Shown: piece by piece, positions 18,323 through 26,416 of the stretch
Position numbering within the stretch: position 1 is the first letter of the stretch
Layout of the letters: each line of letters starts with the position of its first letter
Source: Brevibacterium daeguense
Lineage (GTDB): Bacteria > Actinomycetota > Actinomycetes > Actinomycetales > Brevibacteriaceae
DNA: 64,000 bases
NCBI RefSeq assembly: GCF_021729135.1
Contig: NZ_JAJTWW010000009.1
Coordinates: 1-64,000, forward strand
Direction: 5' to 3'
Made by a program: the position numbers and the translations under genes
Notes under the pieces: generated by a model
What the model was told of the DNA's origin: nothing
The model's database searches: none
The model's input: the letters and a program-made list of their open reading frames with translations, nothing else

Positions 18323-18328
18323 ATTCTA
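18323..18328 (-). promoter_or_regulatory. Probable -10 box for purS-purQ
   Basis: On the minus strand TAGAAT stands about 57 bases before the purS start, just outside the tandem duplication at the phosphatase stop codon. It fits the actinobacterial TANNNT -10 consensus. No convincing -35 is seen. Confidence 0.4.
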
Positions 18329-18336
18329 GCAACCCC

Positions 18337-18384
18337 TCCGGCGCGCTCAGCGGCCGAGGATCCGGCGCGCTCAGCGCCCGAGGA
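18337..18384. repeat. 24-bp tandem duplication spanning a stop codon
   Basis: Units at 18337-18360 and 18361-18384 differ by one base. The phosphatase ends in RILGR-stop inside the second unit; reading on in the same frame, the first unit again gives RILGR-stop. The duplication therefore copied the last codons and the stop codon of the gene. Confidence 0.8.
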
Positions 18385-18889
18385 TCCGACGCAGCGCGGC
18401 CTCGATCTCATCGGCCGCGCGCTGCGCTTCGTCCCGGCCCAGCCGGTAGGGATCCGCGACGTCGTCGAGCCAGCCCGGCGACGACTCCGGTTCGGATGCC
18501 GCGACCGGGGGGTGCCACGGCGCGACCGCGCCGGACTCGACCAGCTGCGCGTACGGCTTGAGCACCACGGTTCGGGCCGCCGCCGCGGGAAAGGTGCCGT
18601 TCACCCACGCGCGGTGCGAGCGGGTCATGCACACGACGAGGTCCGCCTCGGCGAGGAGTGCGGCATCGAGCCGGCGGCTGCGGAAGCCGGCGTCCTCGAT
18701 GCCGAGGCGCCCCAGGCAGTCCGCCATCGCCGGGTCGATCCCGAGGTCGGCCAGCAGGTGGGTGCCGGTACTGGTGAAGCGCGTGGCCGGGTCGAGGTGC
18801 GTGGCCAGCCGCTCGGCGAAGGGGGAGCGGCAGGTGTTGCCGGTGCACACGAACATCACCGTCGCCCGCCCGGGGTGCTCGCCACTCAC
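18371..18889 (-). CDS. Low-molecular-weight protein-tyrosine phosphatase
   Basis: The 172-residue protein has the diagnostic P-loop CTGNTCRS (C-x5-R-S) at residues 15-22, directly after the first strand, and the general-acid Asp in DVADPYRLG near the C-terminus. This is the LMW-PTP/arsenate-reductase-like fold of about 150-170 residues. It removes phosphate from tyrosine; the substrates are unknown. It lies between purS and purC on the same strand and may be co-transcribed with purine genes, without known functional link. Its last codons are duplicated just beyond its stop. Confidence 0.93.
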   Translation of the reverse strand: MSGEHPGRATVMFVCTGNTCRSPFAERLATHLDPATRFTSTGTHLLADLGIDPAMADCLGRLGIEDAGFRSRRLDAALLAEADLVVCMTRSHRAWVNGTFPAAAARTVVLKPYAQLVESGAVAPWHPPVAASEPESSPGWLDDVADPYRLGRDEAQRAADEIEAALRRILGR

Positions 18890-18957
18890 AGCGCGACGCT
18901 CACAAGCTCGGCATGGACAGCGCGTCGCTCACAGCCGGGCACTCACAGGCTCGGCAT

Positions 18958-19875
18958 TCACAGCGGGAACTTCTCACCCGTGATCCGCTCGAAGGCCTCG
19001 ACATAGCGGTCGCGGGTCCTCTCCACGATCTCGTCCGGCAGGGCCGGGGGAACGTCCTCGGAGTGCTTGTCCCAGCCGGAGGCGTCCGAGCTCAGCCAGT
19101 CGCGGACGAACTGCTTGTCGAAGCTCGCCTGGACCTTGCCGGGGGCATAGGAGGCCGCATCCCAGAATCGGGAGGAGTCCGGGGTGAGCACCTCGTCGGC
19201 GAGCAGGATCGACCCGCTCCGATCGCGCCCGAACTCGAACTTCGTGTCCGCGAGGATGATGCCGCGCTCCCGGGCGATCTCCTCGGCGCGGGTGTAGATC
19301 GTCAGCGTCAGCTCGCGCAGCCGTTCGGCGTCCTCGGCGCCGAGCATGTCAACGGTGTTCTCGAAGCTGATGTTCTCGTCGTGCTCGCCGACCTCGGCCT
19401 TGCGGGCGGGGGTGTAGATGGGCGGGGTGAGCCGGTCGGCCTCGCCCAGCCCGGCCGGCAGCCGGACGCTGCACACCGAGCCCGTGTTCCGGTAGTCGGC
19501 GAGCCCCGAACCGGTGAGGTATCCGCGGGCCACGCACTCGATCGGGAACATCCGCAGCGGCGTGCAGATCATGCCGCGCCCGGCGACCGCGGAGGGCACA
19601 TCCGTGCTGGCGACATGACTGCCGACGACGTCGGAGAGCTGGTCGAACCACCACATCGTGAGCCCGGTGAGGATCACGCCCTTGTCGGGGATCTCGGTGT
19701 CGAGCACATGGTCGTACGCGGAGATCCGGTCGGAGGCGACCATGAGGATCCGGTCGGCCTCCTCGAAGGATTCGGCCCCGGCGGGGAGGTAGATGTCGCG
19801 GACCTTCCCCGAATACGCGTGGGTCCAGTCGGGCAGGTCGTACTCGGCGGGGCGGGGCCGTGCCGATTCGGTCAT
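18958..19875 (-). CDS. purC: Phosphoribosylaminoimidazole-succinocarboxamide synthase PurC
   Basis: PurC joins CAIR with aspartate using ATP to form SAICAR. The 305-residue protein shows the family motifs SGKVRDIY near the start, ASDRISAYDHVL, the substrate loop IECVARGYLTGSG, ADTKFEFG and DEVLTPDSSRFW. The ATG at 19875 overlaps the purD stop (ATGA), so translation is coupled to purD. Reduplicated words such as GCTCACAGC fill the 68 bases between its stop and the phosphatase start. Confidence 0.97.
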   Translation of the reverse strand: MTESARPRPAEYDLPDWTHAYSGKVRDIYLPAGAESFEEADRILMVASDRISAYDHVLDTEIPDKGVILTGLTMWWFDQLSDVVGSHVASTDVPSAVAGRGMICTPLRMFPIECVARGYLTGSGLADYRNTGSVCSVRLPAGLGEADRLTPPIYTPARKAEVGEHDENISFENTVDMLGAEDAERLRELTLTIYTRAEEIARERGIILADTKFEFGRDRSGSILLADEVLTPDSSRFWDAASYAPGKVQASFDKQFVRDWLSSDASGWDKHSEDVPPALPDEIVERTRDRYVEAFERITGEKFPL

Positions 19876-21170
19876 GAGCGCTCCTTCGTCTGCTGGCCGG
19901 GGACGACGACCGCTCCCTCGGCGGCGCCCCGTGCGATGTCCGTCCGGTGCTGCTCGCCGTCCCAGGAGATCAGGGACACGGCCTCGTAGGCGCGGTCGCG
20001 AGCGTCCGCGAGGCTCGGTCCGGTCGCGACCACCGACAGCACCCGGCCGCCGGCCGTGATCATCTCCCCGTCCGGGGAGGAGGTTGTCCCGGCGTGCAGG
20101 ATCATCACGCCCTCGAGCGCCCCGGCCTCCTCGAGGCCGGCGATCGGATCGCCCGTGCGGGGCGCCTCGGGGTAATTCTGCGCAGCCATCACCACGGTCA
20201 CGGAGGCGTCCTCGGACCATTCGAGGGCCGGGAAGTCGCCGAGGCGCCCCTCGGCGGCGGCGAGCAGCACCTGGGCCAGCGGGGACTGCAGGCGGGCGAG
20301 CACCGACTGCGTCTCCGGGTCGCCGAACCGGACGTTGAACTCGATGACGCGCAAGCCCCGCGAGGTCAGCGCCAGGCCGCAGTAGAGCAGCCCGATGAAC
20401 GGCGAGCCGCGGCGGGCCATCTCGTCGACAACGGGCTGGGCCACCCGCGTGACGATCTGCTCGACCATGCCGGCGGGCGCCCACGGCAGCGGCGAGTAGG
20501 CGCCCATGCCGCCGGTGTTGGGGCCCGAGTCCCCGTCGCCGATCCGCTTGAAGTCCTGGGCGGGCTCCAGCGGCACGGCGGTGGTGCCGTCGCAGAGCAC
20601 GAAGAGGGAGACCTCGGGACCGTCCAGGTAGTCCTCGATGACGACGCGGTCCGACACGCTCAGGCAGGATTCGGCGTGGGCCAGAGCGGCGGCGCGGTCG
20701 TCGGTGACGACCACACCCTTGCCGGCGGCCAGGCCGTCGGCCTTGACGACGTAGGGGGCGCCGAACCGGTCGAGCGCGGCTGCGGCCTCGTCGGCGGTCG
20801 TCGCGGCAACGGCCTCCGCGGTCGGAACGCCGGCGGCCTCCATGACCTCCTTGGCGTAGGCCTTCGACCCCTCCAGGGTCGCGGCCTCCTGGCCGGGGCC
20901 GAACACGGGGAAGGACGCGGCGCGCAGGGCGTCGGCGACTCCCGCGACGAGCGGCGCCTCGGGCCCGACGACGACGAGGTCGACGTCGAGCTCCTCGGCG
21001 AGCGCGACCGCGGCCTGCGGGTCCGTGCTGTCGAGGGGGCGGGTCTCGCAGATCAGTCCGATGCCCGGGTTGCCCGGGGCGGCGATCACGGCGTCGACCT
21101 GCGGGTCGCGGGACAGAGCTGCGGCCAGGGCATGTTCGCGGGCGCCCGGCCCGATGACGAGTACCTTCAC
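19872..21170 (-). CDS. purD: Phosphoribosylamine-glycine ligase PurD
   Basis: PurD makes glycinamide ribonucleotide in the second step of purine synthesis. The 432-residue protein begins KVLVIGPGAREHALA (N-domain), then the ATP-grasp motif KADGLAAGKGVVV and the metal site EFNVRFGDPETQ. GTG at 21170 is the only sensible start. A TACTCT box ends seven bases before it with no ribosome-binding site of note, so the mRNA is probably leaderless. It forms a coupled pair with purC and is divergent from the asparaginase gene. Confidence 0.97.
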   Translation of the reverse strand: MKVLVIGPGAREHALAAALSRDPQVDAVIAAPGNPGIGLICETRPLDSTDPQAAVALAEELDVDLVVVGPEAPLVAGVADALRAASFPVFGPGQEAATLEGSKAYAKEVMEAAGVPTAEAVAATTADEAAAALDRFGAPYVVKADGLAAGKGVVVTDDRAAALAHAESCLSVSDRVVIEDYLDGPEVSLFVLCDGTTAVPLEPAQDFKRIGDGDSGPNTGGMGAYSPLPWAPAGMVEQIVTRVAQPVVDEMARRGSPFIGLLYCGLALTSRGLRVIEFNVRFGDPETQSVLARLQSPLAQVLLAAAEGRLGDFPALEWSEDASVTVVMAAQNYPEAPRTGDPIAGLEEAGALEGVMILHAGTTSSPDGEMITAGGRVLSVVATGPSLADARDRAYEAVSLISWDGEQHRTDIARGAAEGAVVVPGQQTKERS

Positions 21171-21177
21171 GCCCTCA

Positions 21178-21183
21178 AGAGTA
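21178..21183 (-). promoter_or_regulatory. Probable -10 box, leaderless purD
   Basis: TACTCT (minus strand) fits TANNNT and ends 7 bases before the GTG start of purD, so the first base of the mRNA would be at or next to the start codon. Confidence 0.5.
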
Positions 21184-21278
21184 GTACGCCCACGCTCCCG
21201 GCCCCATGCCGTCGCCCCCGGCCCCCATGCCCTCGGGTTCCCTTCCCTCGGCCGATGCCCTCGGTCCACGCACATCGG

Positions 21279-21284
21279 TAGGGT
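21279..21284 (+). promoter_or_regulatory. Probable -10 box, leaderless asparaginase gene
   Basis: TAGGGT followed by 6 bases and the ATG at 21291. The spacing puts the transcription start at the ATG. Confidence 0.5.
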
Positions 21285-21290
21285 TGGCGC

Positions 21291-22367
21291 ATGAGCGATC
21301 CGCACCCCGAGACCCTCCGCGCCGCTGCCAGGACCCTCCGCGTTGCCGGCGGAACGTTCCGCGCCGCCGACGCGGCCGAACTGGCCATCGTCGAGCGCTC
21401 CGGGTTCATCGAATCCCGCCACCTGGGCTCCGCCGTCGTCACCGACCCGGACGGGCAGCCGGTCATCGCGGTCGGCGCCCCGAGCGAACCGGTCTACGCG
21501 CGCTCCTGCCTCAAGCCGCTGCAGGCGATCGCCTGCATGGAACTCGGCGTCGAGCTGCGCGGCGAGGAGGCCGTGCTCGCCACCGCCTCGCACCGGGCGG
21601 AGGCAGGGCACGTCGAGATCGTGTCCCGGATGCTGGAGTCCGGCGGTTTGACCGTCGCCGACCTGCAGTGCCCGTCCGTGCCGCCGGCCGATCGGGAGAA
21701 CCGGATCCGCGCCCGCAGCCGCGGGATGGAGCGCTCGCCGCTGCACTTCAACTGCTCCGGCAAGCACACCGCCTTCCTGCTCGCGGCCGCCCGCAACGGC
21801 TGGGGCACCGACCGCTATCTGGACCCCGAGTCCGAGGTGCAGCAGCAGGTGGCCGCCACTGTCGAGGAGTTCTGCGGGGCGCCCTCGGTCCACGTCGGGG
21901 TCGACGGGTGCGGGGCTCCCGTCCACGCGCTGCCACTGACCCGGCTGGCCCGGGGCATCGGCCGGGTGGCGGCGGGCGCCTCGGAGTCCGCGCGCATCCT
22001 CACGGAGGCGGTACTCGCCCATCCGTGGGCGATCGACGGCCACGGCCGGCCCAACTCGGTGACGATCGAACGCCTCGGCATTCTCGCCAAGTTCGGCGCC
22101 GAAGGCGTCATGGTGATGGGCACGACCGACGGCTGGGCAGTCGCGGTCAAATGCCTCGACGGCTCCAACCGGCCCACCACGCTGGCAGCCCTCGAACTGC
22201 TCGCCGCCGCCGGGGCGGTGCCCGCGGAGCAGATCCTCCCGGTGCTCGCCGCGATCGAGCCCCAGGTCACCGGCGGGGTGCGGGCGGACGGATCGGACAA
22301 GGTCGTCGGCAGTCTGCGGGCCGGTGCCGGGCTGCTGGCGGCCTGCGGCAGGACGGTGACCGCATGA
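21291..22367 (+). CDS. Asparaginase (COG4448, L-asparaginase II type)
   Basis: The 358-residue protein matches the thermolabile, rhizobial-type asparaginase family: RSCLKPLQAIACMELG, ATASHRAEAGHVE, FNCSGKHTAFL and GVDGCGAPVHALPL are its conserved blocks. It should hydrolyse asparagine to aspartate and ammonia in the cytoplasm; no signal peptide is present. Start choice is backed by a TAGGGT box six bases ahead of the ATG (leaderless). Its stop overlaps the start of the sterol-carrier-like gene (ATGA), so the two are coupled. Confidence 0.92.
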   Translation: MSDPHPETLRAAARTLRVAGGTFRAADAAELAIVERSGFIESRHLGSAVVTDPDGQPVIAVGAPSEPVYARSCLKPLQAIACMELGVELRGEEAVLATASHRAEAGHVEIVSRMLESGGLTVADLQCPSVPPADRENRIRARSRGMERSPLHFNCSGKHTAFLLAAARNGWGTDRYLDPESEVQQQVAATVEEFCGAPSVHVGVDGCGAPVHALPLTRLARGIGRVAAGASESARILTEAVLAHPWAIDGHGRPNSVTIERLGILAKFGAEGVMVMGTTDGWAVAVKCLDGSNRPTTLAALELLAAAGAVPAEQILPVLAAIEPQVTGGVRADGSDKVVGSLRAGAGLLAACGRTVTA

Positions 22368-22762
22368 GCATCCGACGCAGGATCAACGAGGACAGGGGGC
22401 GCGAGGCGCTCGCCGCGTGGGTGCACGCCCGCCGCGCCGGCGCGGCACCGGTCGACCGCTCGGCGGTGGCGACGGCCGTCCGCTACACGCTCGAGGAGCT
22501 GGCCGCGCGCAACGAGGGCAATTCCGTCGAGGTGCGGGTCCCGCCGTTCGGGGTCACCCAGTGCATCGCGGGTCCCCGGCACACCCGCGGCACCCCGCCC
22601 AACGTCGTCGAGTCCGACCCGGAGACGTGGCTGGAGATCGCGACCGGGCAGACGGCGTTCGCCGAGGCGGTCGAGGCCGGTCGGGTCCTCGCCTCGGGCA
22701 CGCGCGCCCAGCTCGACGAGGTGACGCCGCTGTTCTCCGCCGAGCAGCTGTTCGAGGCCTGA
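22364..22762 (+). CDS. Sterol-carrier family protein (MysSC-like)
   Basis: The 132-residue protein has the block PVDRSAVATAVRYTLEELA then NSVEVRVPPFGVTQCIAGPRH, which matches the small actinobacterial sterol-carrier (MysSC/SCP-like) family. These proteins are thought to bind hydrophobic ligands, but their role is unproven. It overlaps the asparaginase stop by four bases; the same gene pair recurs in actinobacteria near purF. The ATG at 22364 is the coupled start. Confidence 0.88.
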   Translation: MSIRRRINEDRGREALAAWVHARRAGAAPVDRSAVATAVRYTLEELAARNEGNSVEVRVPPFGVTQCIAGPRHTRGTPPNVVESDPETWLEIATGQTAFAEAVEAGRVLASGTRAQLDEVTPLFSAEQLFEA

Positions 22763-22890
22763 GGCGACCCCGGGACGGGGTAGGCTCAGGCCGGATTCCG
22801 GGGGAGCGTTCGCCCCGGCCCGGTGCTCTGCCGTCCACGATGCGGGTACTCGATTGCCCGGGGTCGGCCCGGGGGACGACAATGGTGGGC

Positions 22891-24336
22891 ATGAGTGCTC
22901 AGATGACCCAGACCTCCTCCTTCATCGGCGGCCGCCACGTCCCGTCCCTGCACACGTACGAGAACATCGATCCGGCGACCAATCGGCCGATCGGCCAGGT
23001 GTCGCGGGCGAACGCCGACGAGGTGGACCGTGCGGTGACGGCAGCCGCGGGGGCGCAGCGGGAGTGGCGCAGGTCCTCCCCGGAGCAGCGGTCCCGGCTG
23101 CTCGTCGAGGTCGCCCGGCTGATCCGCGCCGATCGCGAGCGGCTGGCCGTGATGGAGAGCCAGGACACCGGCAAGCCGCTGAGCCAGGCCTACGCCGACG
23201 TCGACGTCTGCGCACGCTACTTCGAGTTCTACGGGCACACCATCGAGTCCTACTACGGCAGCGCCATCCCCCTCGGCGACGACATGCACGTCTACACCCG
23301 CCGCGAGCCCTATGGCGTGACGGGCCACATCGTGGCGTGGAACTACCCGCTGCAGCTCATCGGACGGGCAGCCGCCACCTCGCTGGCGACCGGCAACTGC
23401 GCAGTCGCCAAGCCCGCCGACGAGACTCCGCGGACCACCGTCCGGCTTGCCGAGCTCATCGATCAGGCGGGCTTCCCGGCAGGAGCCTTCAACGTCATCA
23501 CCGGACTCGGCGCCGAGGCGGGCGATGCGGTGGCCAAGCATCCCGGCATCGCGCACCTCGGCTTCGTCGGGTCCACCGGCACCGGCTCGCTGATCGCGCA
23601 CGCGGCCGCCGACCGCGTGGTTCCCACGGTCCTCGAGCTCGGCGGCAAGTCCGCCAATGTGGTGTTCGCCGACGCCGACATCGACGCGGCCATCCCCAGC
23701 CTGGTGCGGTCGATCCTGCAGAACGCCGGGCAGACCTGCTCGGCGGGCTCTCGGCTCATCGTCCACCGGGACGTGCACGCCGAGGTGGTCGAGAAGATGG
23801 CGGCCGCGTTCAGCTCCGTCACGGTGGGACGGGGCACCGATGATCCGACGCTCGGCCCGCTCGTGTCGGCCAAGCAGCTCGACCGGGTCTCCGGCTTCCT
23901 CGATCGGCTCGACGGCGGCGAGGTCGTGACCGGCGGAACGCAGCCCGACGGGCTGGCGGCAGAGCTGGCCGGGGGCGCATTCTTCGCCCCGACCCTCGTC
24001 AACAACGTCGATCCCTCCTCGGAGATCGCCCGTGAAGAGGTCTTCGGTCCCGTCGTCGTCGCCACCCCCTTCGCGGACGACGACGACGAGGCCGTGGCAC
24101 TCGCCAACGGCACCGACTACGGGCTCGTGTCGGCGGTCTGGACGCAGAACCTCAGCCGCGCGCACCGGGTGGCGGCCGAGATCGAGGCCGGACAGGTCTT
24201 CGTCAACACCTACGGCGCCGGCGGTGGGGTGGAGCTGCCGTTCGGCGGCTTCAAGAAGTCCGGGTACGGTCGCGAGAAATCGATCGAGGCGTTCGACGAG
24301 TACACCCAGACCAAGACGGTGGCCATCAAGCTCTGA
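22891..24336 (+). CDS. NAD(P)-dependent aldehyde dehydrogenase
   Basis: The 481-residue protein is a full-length ALDH: GHIVAWNYPLQL and FVGSTGTG (cofactor fold), the general base Glu249 in VLELGGKSAN, the catalytic Cys283 in QNAGQTCSAGSR, and EEVFGPVV. It oxidises an aldehyde to the acid; the sequence resembles betaine/gamma-aminobutyraldehyde-type enzymes but the substrate cannot be fixed by eye. Possible starts are ATG 22882, 22891 and 22903; 22891 is chosen because MSAQMTQTSSFIGG precedes the first conserved strand, while GGGGGAC favours 22882. It stands between the sterol-carrier gene and a membrane protein. Confidence 0.93.
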   Translation: MSAQMTQTSSFIGGRHVPSLHTYENIDPATNRPIGQVSRANADEVDRAVTAAAGAQREWRRSSPEQRSRLLVEVARLIRADRERLAVMESQDTGKPLSQAYADVDVCARYFEFYGHTIESYYGSAIPLGDDMHVYTRREPYGVTGHIVAWNYPLQLIGRAAATSLATGNCAVAKPADETPRTTVRLAELIDQAGFPAGAFNVITGLGAEAGDAVAKHPGIAHLGFVGSTGTGSLIAHAAADRVVPTVLELGGKSANVVFADADIDAAIPSLVRSILQNAGQTCSAGSRLIVHRDVHAEVVEKMAAAFSSVTVGRGTDDPTLGPLVSAKQLDRVSGFLDRLDGGEVVTGGTQPDGLAAELAGGAFFAPTLVNNVDPSSEIAREEVFGPVVVATPFADDDDEAVALANGTDYGLVSAVWTQNLSRAHRVAAEIEAGQVFVNTYGAGGGVELPFGGFKKSGYGREKSIEAFDEYTQTKTVAIKL

Positions 24337-24467
24337 ATCCGCTGCCCGCGCGGCCCGGCCCTGTGGTGCTTCGTGAGCCGAGTCGTCCTGCGGCCCGAAG
24401 GCTGAGAGGCGCTGCCCGGCCGGTGACCTACACTGGTCGGGCACATGACAGCAGCGCAGGGGAGTTC

Positions 24468-24926
24468 ATGAAGGACACCATCGACGTCGCCGTGAGGCGG
24501 AGTCCCAAGTATCCGGCATTCATCGTCGTCGGGATCGTCCTGGGAATGGTGGCAGGCGGCATCCTGGGCCTGCTGCCGGTCGACACCAGCGAGCTCACCC
24601 AGCAGTTCAATCGTGGTTCTGCCGTCTGGCTGATCATGGTGGTGCTCGGGATCGTCGGCGGATTCCTCGGCGCCATCGTCGCGCTGATCCTCGACCGCCG
24701 CAGCATCAAGAAGGCCACGACGTACCGAGTCGCCGCCGAATACCGGGAGGTGCGCCGGCACCGCCCCGCCGCGGCGCCTGCGGACCCGGCTCAGCCGGAC
24801 AATGCCGCCGCCGTGGACCCGGCTCATCCGGACAGGGTCGCCCCCGAGGCGCCCGCTGCCGGAACCGGACCGGACCAGGGTGGCCCGGCGACCGCCTCGG
24901 GCACCCATCGCGATATGGGAGAATGA
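24468..24926 (+). CDS. Small membrane protein upstream of purF
   Basis: The 152-residue protein has two hydrophobic helices (about 17-37 and 52-75) joined by a short polar loop, then a long hydrophilic tail rich in Ala, Pro and Asp with repeated DPAQPD/DPAHPD words. Start ATG 24468 is preceded by GGGGAG. The first helix pair (PAFIVVGIVLGMVAGGILGLL) matches a conserved actinobacterial membrane family usually encoded near purF. The gene ends four bases before purF and is probably in the same transcript. Function unknown. Confidence 0.85.
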   Translation: MKDTIDVAVRRSPKYPAFIVVGIVLGMVAGGILGLLPVDTSELTQQFNRGSAVWLIMVVLGIVGGFLGAIVALILDRRSIKKATTYRVAAEYREVRRHRPAAAPADPAQPDNAAAVDPAHPDRVAPEAPAAGTGPDQGGPATASGTHRDMGE

Positions 24927-24930
24927 CGAC

Positions 24931-26415
24931 GTGGCACGTGCAGATGGACTCCTGACCCATGACACCGACCCCCAGGACAAGAAGCCGCAGGACGAATGCG
25001 GAGTGTTCGGGGTCTGGGCCCCGGGCGAGGAAGTGTCGAAGCTCGTCTACTTCGGCCTCTACGCGTTGCAGCACCGCGGACAGGAGTCGGCCGGCATCGC
25101 AGCGAGCAACGGTGACCAGATCATCGTGTACCGCGAGATGGGCCTCGTGTCCCAGGTGTTCAACGAGTCCGACCTGGAGACGCTGCCCGGACACCTGGCG
25201 GTCGGCCACACCCGCTACTCCACCACCGGGTCGTCCACCTGGGAGAACGCCCAGCCGACCCTCGGCCCCACGCCCTTCGGCACGGTGGCGCTGGCCCACA
25301 ACGGCAACCTGACGAACTTCGGGGAGCTGCAGGCGCTCGCGGACGAACGGCACGACATCCGCGCCCAGCTCGTCCGGCAGACCACCCAGAAGACCCACCG
25401 GACGCGCCCGTACCGGGACTCCTCGAACGACACCTCGCTCGTCAACGAGCTGCTGTCCTCGGGTGAGGGGGAGAATCTCACCGAGATCGCGCTCGAGCTG
25501 TTTCCCAAGCTCGAAGGCGCGTTCTCCTTCGTCTTCATGGACGAGCACACCCTCTACGCCGCCCGCGACCGGCACGGTGTGCGGCCGCTCGCACTCGGCC
25601 GCCTGGAGCGCGGGTGGGTCGTCGCCAGCGAGACCGCGGCCCTCGACATCGTCGGCGCCTCCTTCGTGCGGGAGGTCCAGCCCGGCGAGCTCATCGCCAT
25701 CAGCGAGGAGGGCCTGCGCTCCTACACCTTCGCGGAGCCGGAGCAGGCCCGCTGCGTCTTCGAGTACGTCTACCTCGCCCGGCCCGACAGCGTCCTGGCC
25801 GGGCGGACCGTGCACTCCGCGCGCACCGAGATGGGCCGCGTGCTGGCCCGGGAGCACCCCGTCGACGCCGACCTCGTGATCGCGACCCCGGAGTCCGGCA
25901 CACCGGCCGCAGTCGGCTACGCGGAGGAATCCGGGATCCCCTTCGGGCAGGGCCTCATGAAGAACGCCTACGTCGGACGCACCTTCATCCAGCCCTCGCA
26001 GACGCTGCGGCAGCTGGGCATCCGCCTCAAGCTCAATCCGGTCAAGGACAACATCCGCGGCAAGCGGCTGGTGGTCGTCGACGACTCGATCGTGCGCGGC
26101 AACACCCAGCGCGCACTGGTCCGGATGCTGCGCGAGGCCGGGGCCAAGGAGATCCACATCAGGATCTCCTCCCCGCCGGTGAAGTGGCCGTGCTTCTACG
26201 GCATCGACTTCGCCACCCGTGCCGAACTCATCGCCAACGGGCTCAGCACCGACGAGATCTGCCAGTCCCTGGGCGCGGATTCGCTCGGCTACATCTCGCT
26301 GGACGGGATGATCGAGGCCACCAGGCAGGATCCGTCCCAGCTGTGCACCGCGTGCTTCTCCGGGAAGTACCCGATCCGGATCCCCGATGACCCCGCCGCC
26401 GAAAGGACCTGCTGA
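24931..26415 (+). CDS. purF: Amidophosphoribosyltransferase PurF
   Basis: PurF makes 5-phosphoribosylamine from PRPP and glutamine, the first committed step of purine synthesis. The 494-residue protein has the class II glutaminase nucleophile after a short propeptide (DECGVFGVW, Cys23), HRGQESAGIA, and the PRPP loop VVVDDSIVRGNT; cysteines near the C-terminus (SQLCTACFSGKYP) match the Fe-S-type PurF found in Bacillus. GTG 24931 follows the upstream gene by four bases. It runs directly into purM. Confidence 0.97.
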   Translation: MARADGLLTHDTDPQDKKPQDECGVFGVWAPGEEVSKLVYFGLYALQHRGQESAGIAASNGDQIIVYREMGLVSQVFNESDLETLPGHLAVGHTRYSTTGSSTWENAQPTLGPTPFGTVALAHNGNLTNFGELQALADERHDIRAQLVRQTTQKTHRTRPYRDSSNDTSLVNELLSSGEGENLTEIALELFPKLEGAFSFVFMDEHTLYAARDRHGVRPLALGRLERGWVVASETAALDIVGASFVREVQPGELIAISEEGLRSYTFAEPEQARCVFEYVYLARPDSVLAGRTVHSARTEMGRVLAREHPVDADLVIATPESGTPAAVGYAEESGIPFGQGLMKNAYVGRTFIQPSQTLRQLGIRLKLNPVKDNIRGKRLVVVDDSIVRGNTQRALVRMLREAGAKEIHIRISSPPVKWPCFYGIDFATRAELIANGLSTDEICQSLGADSLGYISLDGMIEATRQDPSQLCTACFSGKYPIRIPDDPAAERTC

Positions 26416-26416
26416 G

